A stretch of 64,000 bases of DNA from Cyclina sinensis (taxonomy: Eukaryota; Mollusca; Bivalvia; Venerida; Veneridae): assembly GCA_012932295.1 (NCBI GenBank), contig JAAONU010000009.1, forward strand, positions 12,317,796 to 12,381,795. The letters are read 5' to 3'. The notes beneath the pieces were generated by a model. It made no database searches, was not told the DNA's origin, and worked only from the letters and a program-made list of their open reading frames with translations. Both the position numbers and the translations under genes were made by a program. Positions 24,265-35,314 of this stretch are shown here, in pieces. Position 1 is the first letter of the stretch, and every line of letters begins with the position of its first letter.

Positions 24265-25024
24265 TTAAGGATTAAGTGAACGTTCAAACGTTCGGACCCG
24301 ATGCCGAACGTTCGAATGTATTTTGGGAATTTGAATGTTTGGAAAAAAATACCAATAACACTTTGCAAGCATTAATCTGTTTTGTTTTCATATAAAATGA
24401 TATCATAAAGTTTTTAAAAAGTGAAAAAGGTGTTGTAAGCAGGTGAATTCACACCATTTGTTGCTTTAACTGTTATATTCACACCACTGGCAATTCGACC
24501 GTAAACATGCGTCGTTTTATCTTGGTGGCCTGTGTTTTAGTAAGTGCCACCTACAATGGATAGACTAGAAGATACTGATACGTCAGATTCAGAGTGTCCA
24601 ATAACGGTCAAACTTGGAGACAGAATGATTGGTCAAAGGAAGAAAACGAATAAACGATCGTGTCAATTATTGGCGATAACTCCGATCTAAATTTATTTTT
24701 TGGTTTGATTTATTTTTTCGCAGAATGTTCTAATTATTCACATTTATATAGCTAATAATCAATAAACATGCAAATAATACTAGCCATTTTTTGCACTTGT
24801 TCTCTTTTTTTTCTTTTAGACCTTCTAAATATAAATTTAAAACGAATAGGGATCTATCCAATACGGATACCGGGAACTACACATTGTGTCCATGAATTGG
24901 AAACACCCAGATCTTAACGTTGGTAACTACATTGTATATAAGTTCAGTGAAAAGTCTGTGATTTTAAAGAATGAGTTATTCGAACATTTTAATGCTAAAT
25001 TAAACGGATTTTGCCATCCCTAAT
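24265..25024. repeat. Possible hAT-like non-autonomous element
   Basis: The left part has clustered 'cgttcgaa'-type palindromes ('cgaacgttcgaatg', 24305-24318). The right part ends 'ttcgaacattttaatgc' and 'ttttgccatccctaata'. A related terminus appears at 15880-15956. The terminal repeat is imperfect and the boundaries are approximate. It encloses a short open frame at 24556-24690. Confidence 0.35.
24556..24690 (+). CDS. Hypothetical 44-residue open frame
   Basis: An ATG at 24556 starts MDRLEDTDTSDSECPITVKL, followed by a basic stretch (GQRKKTNKR) and a stop at 24688. The acidic start plus basic patch looks like the N-terminal exon of a DNA-binding or transposon protein, which would fit the possible hAT-like setting. 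No splice donor is convincing, no family is recognised, and a chance frame is quite possible. Confidence 0.2.
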   Translation: MDRLEDTDTSDSECPITVKLGDRMIGQRKKTNKRSCQLLAITPI

Positions 25025-25600
25025 ACACACATATCACTTTAGAAAAGAAAATGTATATTGATTACACAGCATTGGTAACAGCCTTTTTCAATAATTGTTC
25101 ATGTCTTTGACTGAAAATGTAAAATTAAAATTTTGACAGCTCTTTTCTTTTGTTTTATAACTGAAATTGCTTCAGATGGCCAGTTCTAAAAACTTTTTAC
25201 CCCCAAAAAATAACAGATAAAGCTTATATTACTAAATATTATGGTCAGATGCTGGTGACAGACTTGGATAATTCTTTTTTTTTGGAGGGACTGAAATTGT
25301 ATCAAGTACGTCAAAAGCAATTTAGAAATACTTCCAAAGAATATAGAATATTCAACGTCTTTTTATGTTTACAATACATGAAATAATTGCATGGGTATCC
25401 TAAAACTTCTTTTTCTACCACTACCAGTCATGGACTTAATCGGTTTGAAAATAGAATTTTATTTCAATGAAAATTCTGTATCTGAATAAGCTCAATAAAA
25501 AGAACATGTTGGAATACAACATATTTAATACAAAGTCCTGTTTGAAATATTATTTACACTTTTTTATACACTGGGACTTGGCTCTGTTGGTAGTCTGACA
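25025..25600. other. AT-rich, no feature seen
   Basis: No protein-like frame or repeat end recognised. Confidence 0.4.
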
Positions 25601-25604
25601 AAAC

Positions 25605-27640
25605 CCAACATGGGCAAAACCAAACAGCAGGGCCATGATGGCCCTGTATCGCTCATCTGAGTATGACTGCTTTTAACAAAGTTGCTATGGACCTGGTTAA
25701 TTGACCCCAGATGACCCATATTCGAATTTGACCTAGAAATTATTGAAACAATCTCTTTGACAAATTTCAAGGTTATTTGTACTGAAAATGTTACCACTAG
25801 AGTGTAAACAAGGTTTTTCCATATTTGGGCTCTATGACCTAGTTTTTTAACCTAGATGATCCATATTCGAACTTGAGCTAGAAATTATCGAAACAATCTC
25901 TCTGAAAAATTTACAGGATATTTGGACTGAAAAAGTAGCCTCTAGAGTGTTAACAAGGATTTTTGATATTTAGGCTCTGTGTCCTAGTTTTTGTCTCCAG
26001 ATAACCCATATCCAAACTTGAACTACAAATCATCAAAACAACCTTTCTGACAAATTTCCAGGACATTTGGACTTAAAATGTAGCCTCTAGAGTGTTTACA
26101 AAGTTTTTCGATATTTGGGCTCTGTGACCTAGATGTTTCGACTCCAGATGACCCATATTCAAACCTGAGCTAGAAACCATAGAATTAAGCTTTCTGACAA
26201 ATTTCCAAGTTATTTGGAATAAAATGATACCTCTAGAGTGTTAACAAGGTTTTTCCATATTTGGGCTCTGTGACCTAGTTTTTGACCCAAGATGACCCAT
26301 ACTCCAACTTGAGCTAGAAATCATCAAAAAAACCTGTCTGACAAATTTCCAGGATATTTGGACTGAAAATATAACCTCTGGAGTGTTAAAAAGTTTTTTA
26401 CATATTTGGACCATGTGACCTAGTTTTTAATCCCAGATGACCCATATCCAAATTTCAGCTAAAATTCCTTGAAACAACCTTTCTGACAAATTTCAAGGAC
26501 ATTTGGACTAAAAATGTAACCTCTAGAGCGTTAACAAGGTTTTTCTACTTTCTGGCTCTGTGACCTAGTTTTTGACCTTAGAAAACCTATATTCAAAACT
26601 AAGCTAGAAATCATCTATAGAACCTTTCTGACAAATTTCCAGGTTATTTGGACTGAAAATGCTACCTTTAGAATGTTAACAAGGTTTTCCCATATTTGGA
26701 ATATGTGACCTAGTTTGTGACCCCAGATGGCCCATATTCGAAAATGATCTACAAAATCCTCAAGGCAACCTTTCTGACAAATTTCCAGATTATTTGGGCT
26801 GAAAATGTAACCTCTAAAGTGTTAACAAGATTTTTCTATTTTTAAGCTCTGTGACCTAGTTTTTGACCCCAGATGACCCATATTCGAACTTTAGCTAGAA
26901 ATCATAGAAACAATTTTTCTGAAAAATTTCCAGATTATTTGGGCTGAAAATGTAACCTCTAGAGTGTTCACAAGATGTTTCTATTTTTGGGCTCTGTGAC
27001 CTAGATTTTGAACCCAGATGACCCATATTTAAACTTGAGCTAGAAATCATAGAAGCAATCTTCCTGACAAATTCCCAGATTATTTGATGTAAAAATGTTA
27101 CCTTTAGAGTGTTAACAAGGTTTTTCAATATTTGGGCTCTGTGACCTAGTTTTTGACCCCAGATAACCCATATTTAAACTAGACCTAGAAATCATCAAAG
27201 CAACCTTTCTGACAAATTTTCAGATTATTTGGGCTGAAAATGTAACCTCTAGAGTGTTAACAATATTTTTCTATTTTTGGGCTCCGTGACCTAGTTTTTG
27301 AACCCAGATGACCCATATTTGAACTTGAGCTAGAAACCATCGATAGAACCTTTCTGATAAATTTCAAGGATATTTGGACTGAAAAAGTAGCCTCTAGAGT
27401 GTTAACAAGGTTTTTCTATATTTGGGCTCTGTGACCTAATTTTCCAACCCTGATAACCCATGTTCGAACTCGTCCGAGATATTAATAAGACAAACATCCT
27501 GACCAAGTTTCATGACAATTGAGGCAAAAATGTGACCACTAGAGTGTTAACAAACTAATTGTGGACGGACGGACGGACGACGGACAAAAGGTGATCAGAA
27601 AAGCTCCCTCTGTCACTACGTGACAGGTGAGCTAAAAATA
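25605..27640 (+). repeat. Array element with strict 145-bp periodicity
   Basis: The head 'cagggccatgatggccctg' and 'tatcgctcatctgag' lies at 25628-25664. Thirteen copies follow of a unit built from 'gggctctgtgacctag', 'tttttgaccccagatgaccc', 'ctgacaaatttccagg' and 'cctctagagtgttaacaagg'. The 'gagtgt' anchor falls at 25800, 25945, 26090, 26236, 26381, 26526, 26671, 26817, 26962, 27107, 27252, 27397 and 27542, that is 145 or 146 bp every time. A GGAC short repeat (27563-27587) and the tail 'gtgacaggtgagct' close it. Divergence between units is substantial, yet almost no indels have accumulated. Confidence 0.85.
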
Positions 27641-28404
27641 GTTGGAGGGTTTTACTACACTGTAAATGTGATGAGTATCAAAATGGATACTAAATACTTT
27701 ACAGTTTAAACTATAAACATGCAACAACAATACATTTTTATGACACTATTTAAAATAGTTTTCTGACAACCTTTTTGGAAGTTTACATAGCAGTTATCAA
27801 AATCAAATTAATATATACACAATATAATTTGGTAAGAATAAAAAAATCCTTACTGAAACAAAAACAGTTTAATTAATTGTAATTTACAAAATTGTTTCTA
27901 CTCTTATAAATCAATGTATAGGGTTATGTCCACTCTGTAAAACTCAAGGTAAAAATCATAGTGTGGGTTTTTGTCCTACATCGTATGGTAATTTGTAATG
28001 TAAATAAACTAACCCACTTGCTACAGTTACTGAACTTGTCAACCGGTGTTGACTTTTTAATATTTAATTTGTTGTTCATACTTTTTTAAAGAAGATCAAA
28101 TAATGTTATATTTATAATATTAGAATAACATCAAATAAACTCACCTAACAATCATTTCTCCTTAACTGACAGTTTCAGTCCGACAAGAACCGGAAACGTA
28201 GTAAATTTGCTAGTCTGGTTCCCGGCCTCAGGTGGTAATTTGCATGTTTAGCTTTTACATCATGTGATCGACGCGGATGTAGACATTTAGATAGTATTTT
28301 GTTTTGCCATCGCTAGAGTTTAGGCATCCGCATGACATTCTTCTGTAGTAACGTCGCACTAGTTAGTGTAAACTAACAGCTAGAACAGCGTTTATGTTTA
28401 CAAA
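27641..28404. other. Non-coding flank of the Harbinger relic
   Basis: AT-rich to about 28140, then a less AT-rich block (28165-28404) that may be the 5' end of the Harbinger-like element. No terminal inverted repeat could be paired with the right side. Confidence 0.35.
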
Positions 28405-28749
28405 ATGGACGCCGCACTCGTTCCATTTTTAAAGTATTTAGATGAATCAACAGATGACCGCGATTCTGATGATTTTCCTGTATTATTTGTGATAGCTATG
28501 AGCAAAGGAAAACGTTCCATATCTAAATGAAGTGATTTTGTTCAACAAGTTGTTAAGTATTCAGAAAATCAATTCCAGAGGGACTTTCGTAAATCGAAAA
28601 CGACTTTTAAAGTATTGATCAATGAAATGTCACCATCACTACGCGATTTGTCGCGAAGTTGTGGCAGAGAACCAATAGCACCCGAGAAACAATTATCAAT
28701 ATATGCCAAGTGACTCAGCAAACTAGGCAGCCACATAACAATGTGTTAA
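28405..28749 (+). pseudogene. PIF/Harbinger (HARBI1-like) transposase, N-terminal relic
   Basis: The ATG at 28405 opens MDAALVPFLKYLDESTDD. The frame runs 41 codons to a TGA at 28528, then continues in the same frame with FQRDFRKSKTTFKVLINEMS and REPIAPEKQLSIYAK before TGA at 28711 and TAA at 28747. The block 'F-R-x-S/K-x-x-T-F-x-x-L' followed by 'I-x-x-E-K-x-L' is the helix-turn-helix segment preceding the DDE domain in HARBI1-like transposases. The DDE domain is absent. The gene ends exactly where the oppositely oriented Myb/SANT-like relic begins, so an internal deletion is likely. Confidence 0.65.
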
Positions 28750-29274
28750 GATATAACGTAACTAAACATGTGTTGCAAATTGTGAACTATTAAACTGAAC
28801 CATGTTGTAAGTGTTAGCCAAAAATAATTTGAAAATAATAGCAACAACAATTCTGCCAAACTGAAAACGTCTCTTTTAGGAAAGAAAGTTATTTCATTTG
28901 TTTCTCTCGATGACTGAAATGAACCTTTCAAACATGCTTGTTTTTGGTACATTTCTTTTCTCTGATATATCTTTTTTCTTGCAGATAGTTGCCTAGTATA
29001 ATAATCTTTCAGCCAGTCCAACATTTCATCCTTTGTACTTCGTTTCCTTTTGGTTGTTCTTTATTATTATTTCTCCTGTTGTTTTCAGGACTTTGAGGCC
29101 ATACATTTAATTAAATTCATCGAAGACCTGACAGGATTTCGGACTATTCCCAGATGTCCTATTATTATCAACTGCAGCCTTGAAGTCTCTCTTTAGGGAC
29201 TTAAATTTATTCTCACATTGGCGGATACTTGTGCTTTCAGAGAAAAAATTCATTTTTTTCTTTTCGTTTACCAT
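28746..29274 (-). pseudogene. Harbinger-associated Myb/SANT-like DNA-binding protein relic
   Basis: On the minus strand an ATG at 29274 leads through RQCENKFKSLKRDFKAAVDN and a short Ser/Asn loop to QVFDEF and a stop at 29107. 'QCENK-x-K-x-L-x-x-x-[FY]K' is the third helix of the Myb/SANT-like (MADF-type) domain encoded by the second gene of Harbinger transposons. After frame changes, the downstream frame (29024-28746) holds a charged KKIYQRKEMYQKQ segment, matching the usual C-terminal helix, then a Leu-rich stretch. The N-terminal helices are missing. Convergent arrangement with the transposase relic supports one broken element. Confidence 0.6.
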
Positions 29275-31255
29275 GGCAACAAGACAATGGCATCCAGAGT
29301 TCTACATGGAATTCCGTTGTGAAGTTAGGTCAAAATCCGTTTAGTGATTTAGGTGATGTTGTTTCAAAACGCAGCTGACCAACGGATTGACATATTGAAA
29401 ATATTGACCCATCTTAAAAGTTCATCTTGAGCCTGTGGCTCAGGTCAACTTAATATTTATACTAATATGTATGATCAAAAAGCTTTAAGCTGAACACCAC
29501 AGCAAAATTAATTGTCCAGACAGTATCTAAAGTATCTGGCAATCTGGCAACCGGTACTGGTGCTAGACACGAAACAATACAATCTGGTTAAGCTAATTTC
29601 ATACCGACAAATGGACAGACAGACACTTCAATGACTACATGTATTTGCCAAGGGCTTTGATTATTTTATAATTAATGAGTTCCAGTAAAATATGTCCTGA
29701 GTTGTTTGACGTTGTTGTTTCCTTCACAATTTGGACCACTCAACTTTGTTTTTACTGATTGGGTGAGACAAAAATTATTTGTAAGAAATATGTACTTACA
29801 ATTTGCTGGGGAACACTCGGTAGATTCATTTGCACTGCACTAAATGGAAGCGCTATCTTTGGTCCGTCTACTGTATTGTTCGGAGGCAGTGGGAATGGAA
29901 CAGCTCTCCTGGGTCTGACACGTATTGGATTGTTCAGAGGCAGCGGTCACATTTCTGGATACTTACCATCAATACATTATGTATCAATAAAACATACAAC
30001 ATGCAGCTTCGATTGTTGTAAATAGCCTTTCACATATATGAGCTTGAAATTGAAGTTTTAAAATTTTGAGTACTGTTTCTGACTGATAACAATTAAAATT
30101 CTGAGTACTACTTCAATTCCGGTAACATTTAAAGTTCTGAGATCTATTTCTTACTGGAGACAAAATAGAAAGGGGTGAGGACTATAAAGGTTTGTTTGTT
30201 TTGTTTTTTTTTTTGGGGGGGAGGGCTCAAAAACCCGCTGTTTTTAAGAGGTCTTGTACATATATACCAAAGGCTTTTTCATTACAAGTATAGCTAGTGT
30301 GCTGAAAAACCATCAGTAAAGGCGTACAAACGTCAGTATGCTTCCATGGTTACCAGCAAAATATTCCCCCAAATTTCAGATTTTGGACTTTTTCTGCATT
30401 TTTTAATGGATTTTTTTACTATATATTAATGAATTCAAAGGCCAGTGCACCACTGGTTTCAAATTATGTAGCTATGGATCATATTTGTTTTGTAACGAAA
30501 TAGGGAGTTGGTCCTTACATGCCCAATGCAGACTGAAATATACACGAATTCTTCAATAATAGGCCAACATTCTAAAATCTCCAATTTTCGGTAGATTTTG
30601 AGGCAGTATAATAGCCAAGATCTCCTGCTTTTACATTGGTTAGAGAATCAGTTGGTCAAAGGTAAACATAAAAATAAGTGATTTTTAGTGAACTTTAATT
30701 TTGAGGCCGAAGTAGACCCTTAAAGGCTCTACCTCTTTGTCGATCGAAATTTTTAGCCACTGCAAAAACTGCAGCATTATATTTTATAAGAAGAAAACAA
30801 CAAAACATAGTCATAATTTGATGCTTATCAATTTTTACACTTTTAATATGTAATGATCAAGGTCATTCTAAATGAAGGGCAAATGTTAATAGGTCAGTCA
30901 GTATAAAGATCTAGTCACACAATGAGAGAATATCAACAAAATCTATCAAGGAACACGGGGAATGGATTTTTGGATGACAGTGTATAACTGCACATAATGA
31001 ATTAATATCCACTTTTAACGTAGCCGATCACGATAATCATCGTTTGCATCGAAAAATATCATGCTGGTCGAAATATGCTTATCCGAATACAAACCAACAC
31101 ACAAAGGAGCCATAATGCGAAGAAAATACACGAAACACTGCTTTAAGACTGATAATAATATAATGTACTAATGGAAAACACTAAACAAACATTAAATACA
31201 GTTTAAGTGACATCAAAAACCCATTGACCTTGTGCTCGTGTGTGTGTGTGGCTTT
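29275..31255. other. Intergenic, one weak exon candidate
   Basis: Mostly non-coding. It includes a G-run (about 30216-30224) and the candidate minus-strand exon listed separately at 29800-29946. The 89-codon plus frame at 29759 starts at GTG and appears to be its shadow. Confidence 0.35.
29800..29946 (-). CDS. Candidate proline-rich exon with strong splice donor
   Basis: On the minus strand a 49-codon open frame rich in Pro, Asn and Val (LPLNNPIRVRPRR ... LPSVPQQI) ends exactly at a consensus donor GTAAGT (complement of 29794-29799). The exon has an internal imperfect duplication: LPLNNP and LPPNNT from 'ctgcctcNgaacaat'. A second GTAAGT lies just upstream (complement of 29962-29967). An in-frame TGA (29947-29949) sits at the 5' side and no acceptor is placed before the frame, so the exon start is unresolved. 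No domain recognised; may be spurious. Confidence 0.22.
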
Positions 31256-31276
31256 CCGCCATCTTGTTACGTCACG
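31253..31276. promoter_or_regulatory. Possible YY1-like plus CRE-like promoter motif pair
   Basis: 'ccgccatcttg' (a YY1-type site in the orientation AAGATGGCGG on the minus strand) is followed directly by 'ttacgtca' (CRE-like). The local sequence to 31340 is richer in CpG than its surroundings. Such motif pairs are common in CpG-type core promoters. No transcription unit can be attached to it with confidence. Confidence 0.25.
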
Positions 31277-31279
31277 TTC

Positions 31280-32730
31280 TCGCTCACTTCTCATAAAATG
31301 GAGAGTAGACTCTTGACCCAATTTCGACACACTCTTGTTACGTTCTCGGTGTTAGTTAAGCTCTTGTGTTGCGACTCGACACTCGAGTGTGCAAAACAAA
31401 TACAGCCTTATAATCCGATCAACACAATTGTTTTACTGTATCTATACTGAATATCATTTTGTTTCCGGTATAAATGCATGTATTGATTTGGTAATATTCA
31501 AATTGAAAAGGAAAGCTTTTACCTCTAGCAGCATGCCAGAAAATTCAGGATTATTTCGACCGGTTTACGCTTGAAAAAGTTTTTTCCATCCAAAAAGCTG
31601 AATTCCCGTATTAAATATTGTTGATTATAGTTGTTCGTACCTCACAACTGAAAACGAAGTGTTTAAGAATCTAAAATACTCTTTAAATTTAAGTAAAAGA
31701 ATGCGTTCGTTCAGCTTTCCTTTGTTGATGATGCTTAAGAAACTTTTCACTGTGTTAGACTCAGAATGAAACAATTTCTTTTTGTACAATTTGATTACTA
31801 ATTACTTTATGTTGTCAATGAACATGTTGTATATGAGGCATTTGTTCATGAAGATGAAATGACTTAAGAAATTCAGCGAAAACGTTTACAACAGAGCGTT
31901 TTTTAGGACAATTTATGGTGTAATACGAATAATACTTATACAATCACTCGCCATTTATTAGTTAGTAATGCTTCAGTTTGATATTGATTACTGCTTACAA
32001 CTGGTTATTATGTAAAGAACAGATGTTGTATGTTTACTTACTAACCACGTTATTTTATATGTAATATATAATGAGGTAGTCAATGAAGAGTAATCTTTAT
32101 ACCTTTCAAAAACATTTTCTTCCTGCTGATTTTTAAGAAAGTTTAAATTCATGTTAAATAAATAAAAAAAAAAACAACTCCTGTTTTATTCTTTCTGTTT
32201 TTTTTATACGCTATTTGTGTGCTTACCCTGTTTTGCCGACTACATTATCAAGTTTATGGACAACTCTATCACAGATGAGATATAAATAGTTCGTATATTC
32301 ATCGTTAAGCAATAATGAAACAGCTTGCTGTGCAACAGAACAGTTGGACAGCTGGGCAGACAATCTACTTTTTCAGTGGTATTATTGCAATGACAACATT
32401 TTATGTCTGGTGTTAATTGCTAATGTTCATACTGACGTATTTCTTTCTTTTTTCAATTCAAATTATTTTTGTATGGAATATATAATTTATTAAATATCAC
32501 AAAATATTGTAGTGTATGGGAAACACGGCTATCAAAAACGACAGCTGAAGGTTTGAGCTTAGAGATCCATCCATTGTATTATTAACTGCAACGGTAAAAT
32601 TATGTACTTGAAAAACAGACGATGAGTAATGTATATTCTAAAAATATCAAAGACCGAATCACTGCGCTACACAGACTTTTGAAAGAAAATGAAAATCAAA
32701 AACAATAAATATCTTAACACAAATAATAGA
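31280..32730. other. Intergenic, no feature seen
   Basis: AT-rich non-coding DNA without recognisable repeat ends or protein-like frames. Confidence 0.45.
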
Positions 32731-32894
32731 CCTTATAGTGCCAAGAACTGCAACCAGTTGACTTAATGTTTAATAATTATATCTTTTGTTAATAGGTTAA
32801 AAAGAAAAAAATCATGTTACCACTTAATAAATTGCTGATTAATTGGTTAACTAGATAAAATTCGTGTTACTTAGGAAATAGATTTTAAGTTTGA

Positions 32895-33027
32895 GTGATA
32901 TACAGTCGAATATATCACTGTGTCAAGTTCACATGCTTAGTAATTTAATCATGAAGGCCGACGGCCTTCGGGATTAAATAAATACGCATATGAACAAGAA
33001 ACCGTGATATATACGACGGTAGATCAC
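32895..33027. repeat. Foldback hairpin, 133 bp
   Basis: The left arm from 32895 ('gtgatatac', 'gaatatatcac', 'caagttcacatgc', 'taatttaatc', 'gaaggcc') pairs with the right arm ending at 33027. The turn is at 'gccgacggc' near 32961. Arms are about 64 bp with roughly 80 percent pairing by eye. The design resembles the palindrome at 4696-4853 with a different sequence. Confidence 0.7.
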
Positions 33028-33254
33028 GAAAAGTTTAAAACTAACAGGTACGTAAATTTATAAGGGGCAAGTATATGTACTATTCAACAGTGGTGTTCGC
33101 AGTGACGTCAGCGGTCGCGTGCTTGTGTTCTGAGTGATATAAAGTGTAAGTATATTACAGTCAATTTTCTTCTTTGTTTATAGTCAGCGAAATGCAGATA
33201 GTGTTAGAATAATTATTTTAGCAGACTAACTAGTTACCGTTCGTGTTGTAACCA

Positions 33255-33618
33255 GTTATTATATCCCTTATATATTCATAGGTTAGTAAGGATAATAAAA
33301 TACTGGATAAAAATTGTAGAAACTGATAACATAATCCTAGAGACAGTATATAATCAAGCTCTAGATGATAGCAACAATGGTCATAAAAATTGGGTTTCAA
33401 ATGTAAAAAAGCTATTGAATGATTATGGATTTTCATATGTATTTGATAATGTTAATACTATTGACAAAAAAATTATTTTTATATGAATATAGATGTCGAG
33501 TTATTGATTCTTTTAAACAGGAATGGTATGCTACTTTAGAAAATAGTACAGTAACTGTATTGTATATGTACAAAAATGTTAAATGTAGTTTTGAATATGA
33601 ACTTTATTTGGATATCTT
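33255..33618 (+). pseudogene. LINE A, segment 1 (post-RT C-terminal region)
   Basis: The frame from about 33263 reads PLYIHRLVRIIKYWIKIVET, then HKNWVSNVKKLLNDYGFSYV, and ends at a stop near 33484. A frameshift moves to YRCRVIDSFKQEWY and YKNVKCSFEYELYLDIF. These are the conserved blocks that follow the reverse transcriptase domain in a non-LTR retrotransposon type common in molluscs and cnidarians. The protein stops at 33618 inside a 10-bp sequence (TGGATATCTT) repeated at 36317-36326, where the reading resumes. It is 5'-truncated: no RT or endonuclease domain lies upstream. Confidence 0.75.
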
Positions 33619-33769
33619 TTTTTATCAGGCCCCATTTATTCACATTAAACACAACAAACAACATTCATAAAATAAAATTAATACATATCTAGAATCTAGA
33701 GTCAACAGAAATACAAGTATTGCCAAATTTGATGAGAAAAAAGAAGAGAATTACCCTGAAAAAAGACCT

Positions 33770-33771
<2 letters not shown>

Positions 33772-33802
<31 letters not shown>
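33772..33802. repeat. (CA)n microsatellite
   Basis: About 15 uninterrupted CA dinucleotides within the 3' region of LINE B. Confidence 0.95.
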
Positions 33803-33804
<2 letters not shown>

Positions 33805-33912
33805 AATACATGCTAAGAAACGTTCAAACCTATAATCATTTGTATAAATCAAAATAATGTTTTTCTCAAATAACACAAGCCTAATTTATTTTTAAAGATG
33901 GGGTTTTGTATT

Positions 33913-35152
33913 TGGCACGCCAATTGTCCAATTATTACGTGAACCTATGTTTACGCTCGTAAAACTAGGATTTACAGTGGAAAATCTAGGTTTTTCAAGC
34001 ATAAAACCTGGTTTTTCGATTTTTAACCTCTATTTTCGAGCGTAAACATAGGATAACGACCGTAGTTTACGCTCGTGATCTTACGTTTACGTTCGATAAA
34101 CTAGGTTTCTCAAATAATATTAGAATTTCGGTCGTTATCCTAAGATTACCACCGTAAACTTGGGTTTGCGACCGTGAACATAGGTTTACGACTATATTTA
34201 CGTTCGTAAATTCATATTTTTCTCAGTAACTTAGTTTATCAAACGTAAACCTAGGTTCACGTCCGTAAACTATGGTTCACGGCCGTTATCCTACGTTTTT
34301 GCTCGAAAACACTGGTTAAATTCCGTAAAATATATTTCAAGAGAAGTCAACTGTCCAAAATAACGTTAACCTATGTTTAGGCCCGTTAATCTGGGATTTA
34401 CGATCGATAAAACAGGTTTTTCAATCGTAAGACCTGGTTTTTCGAATTGTATCCTATATTTTCGAGCGTAAATATAGGATAACCGTCGTAAACCCTAGAT
34501 TACGCTCTTGAACCTATATTTACGTTCGATAAACTAGGTTTTTCGAAACAATTGTAACTTAGGTTTACGAACGTGAATGTACATTTACGAGCGTGAACTA
34601 TGGTTCTCGACGTTATCTCATGTTTTCGCTTGAAAAAATATGATAGCCAGTCATTTACCTATGATCACGATCGTAAACATGGGTTCATGGCCGTAAATGT
34701 AGGTTCACGCTTGAAAACATAGGTTTTCGATCGTAAACACATGTTAACGCTCGAAATTCAAGTTTGATTTCATAATCCTAAATATCGAATGTAAACCATA
34801 GTTTACGATTGATAAACTAGGTTTTTCAGTTAAACAACGGATTTCAACTGTTATCCTATGTTTATGGACACTATCTTATTGTTACGCTCGTGAACCCCGG
34901 TTTACGCTCGTAAAGGATAGTTTACAAACGTAACCTATATTTTCGACCGTAAACTTGTGTTTTTAAACGTGATCTATGGTTTACAAGCGTAAACTACGGT
35001 TTACGACATTAACCCATGATTTCGCTCGAAAATATAAGTTAATATTCGAAAAACTAGATTTTACGTTTGAAAAATCTGGTTTATCAACCGTTAATCCTAG
35101 TTTTTCGACCGTAAACATAGGTTCACGTAATAATTGGACAATTGGCGTGCCA
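33913..35152. mobile_element. 1.24-kb TIR element filled with quasi-palindromic 20-bp units
   Basis: The left end at 33913 reads TGGCACGCCAATTGTCCAAT, continuing 'tattacgtgaacctatgtttacg'. The right end at 35152 is its reverse complement over more than 40 bp without a clear mismatch. The flanks share TTTGTAT (33905-33911 and 35155-35161), a possible target duplication. The interior, about 1.15 kb, is almost entirely a drifting array of a ~20-bp motif approximating 'cgtaaacctaggtttacg', itself nearly self-complementary. I estimate about 60 units, mixed in phase. There is no coding capacity. I know of no named family with this architecture. Confidence 0.8.
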
Positions 35153-35314
35153 TATTTGTATATATAAATAAATGTTAAAAAAGCACCATACATTATTTTG
35201 GCTGCTTGAAATATTTAGTGAAATGAAATTTGTAAAGCAGCATTCAGATTAGTGTTGCACAACTACATTACAATAACTAAATTAAATAAACAAATGTAGT
35301 GAAACAAGAAAAAA

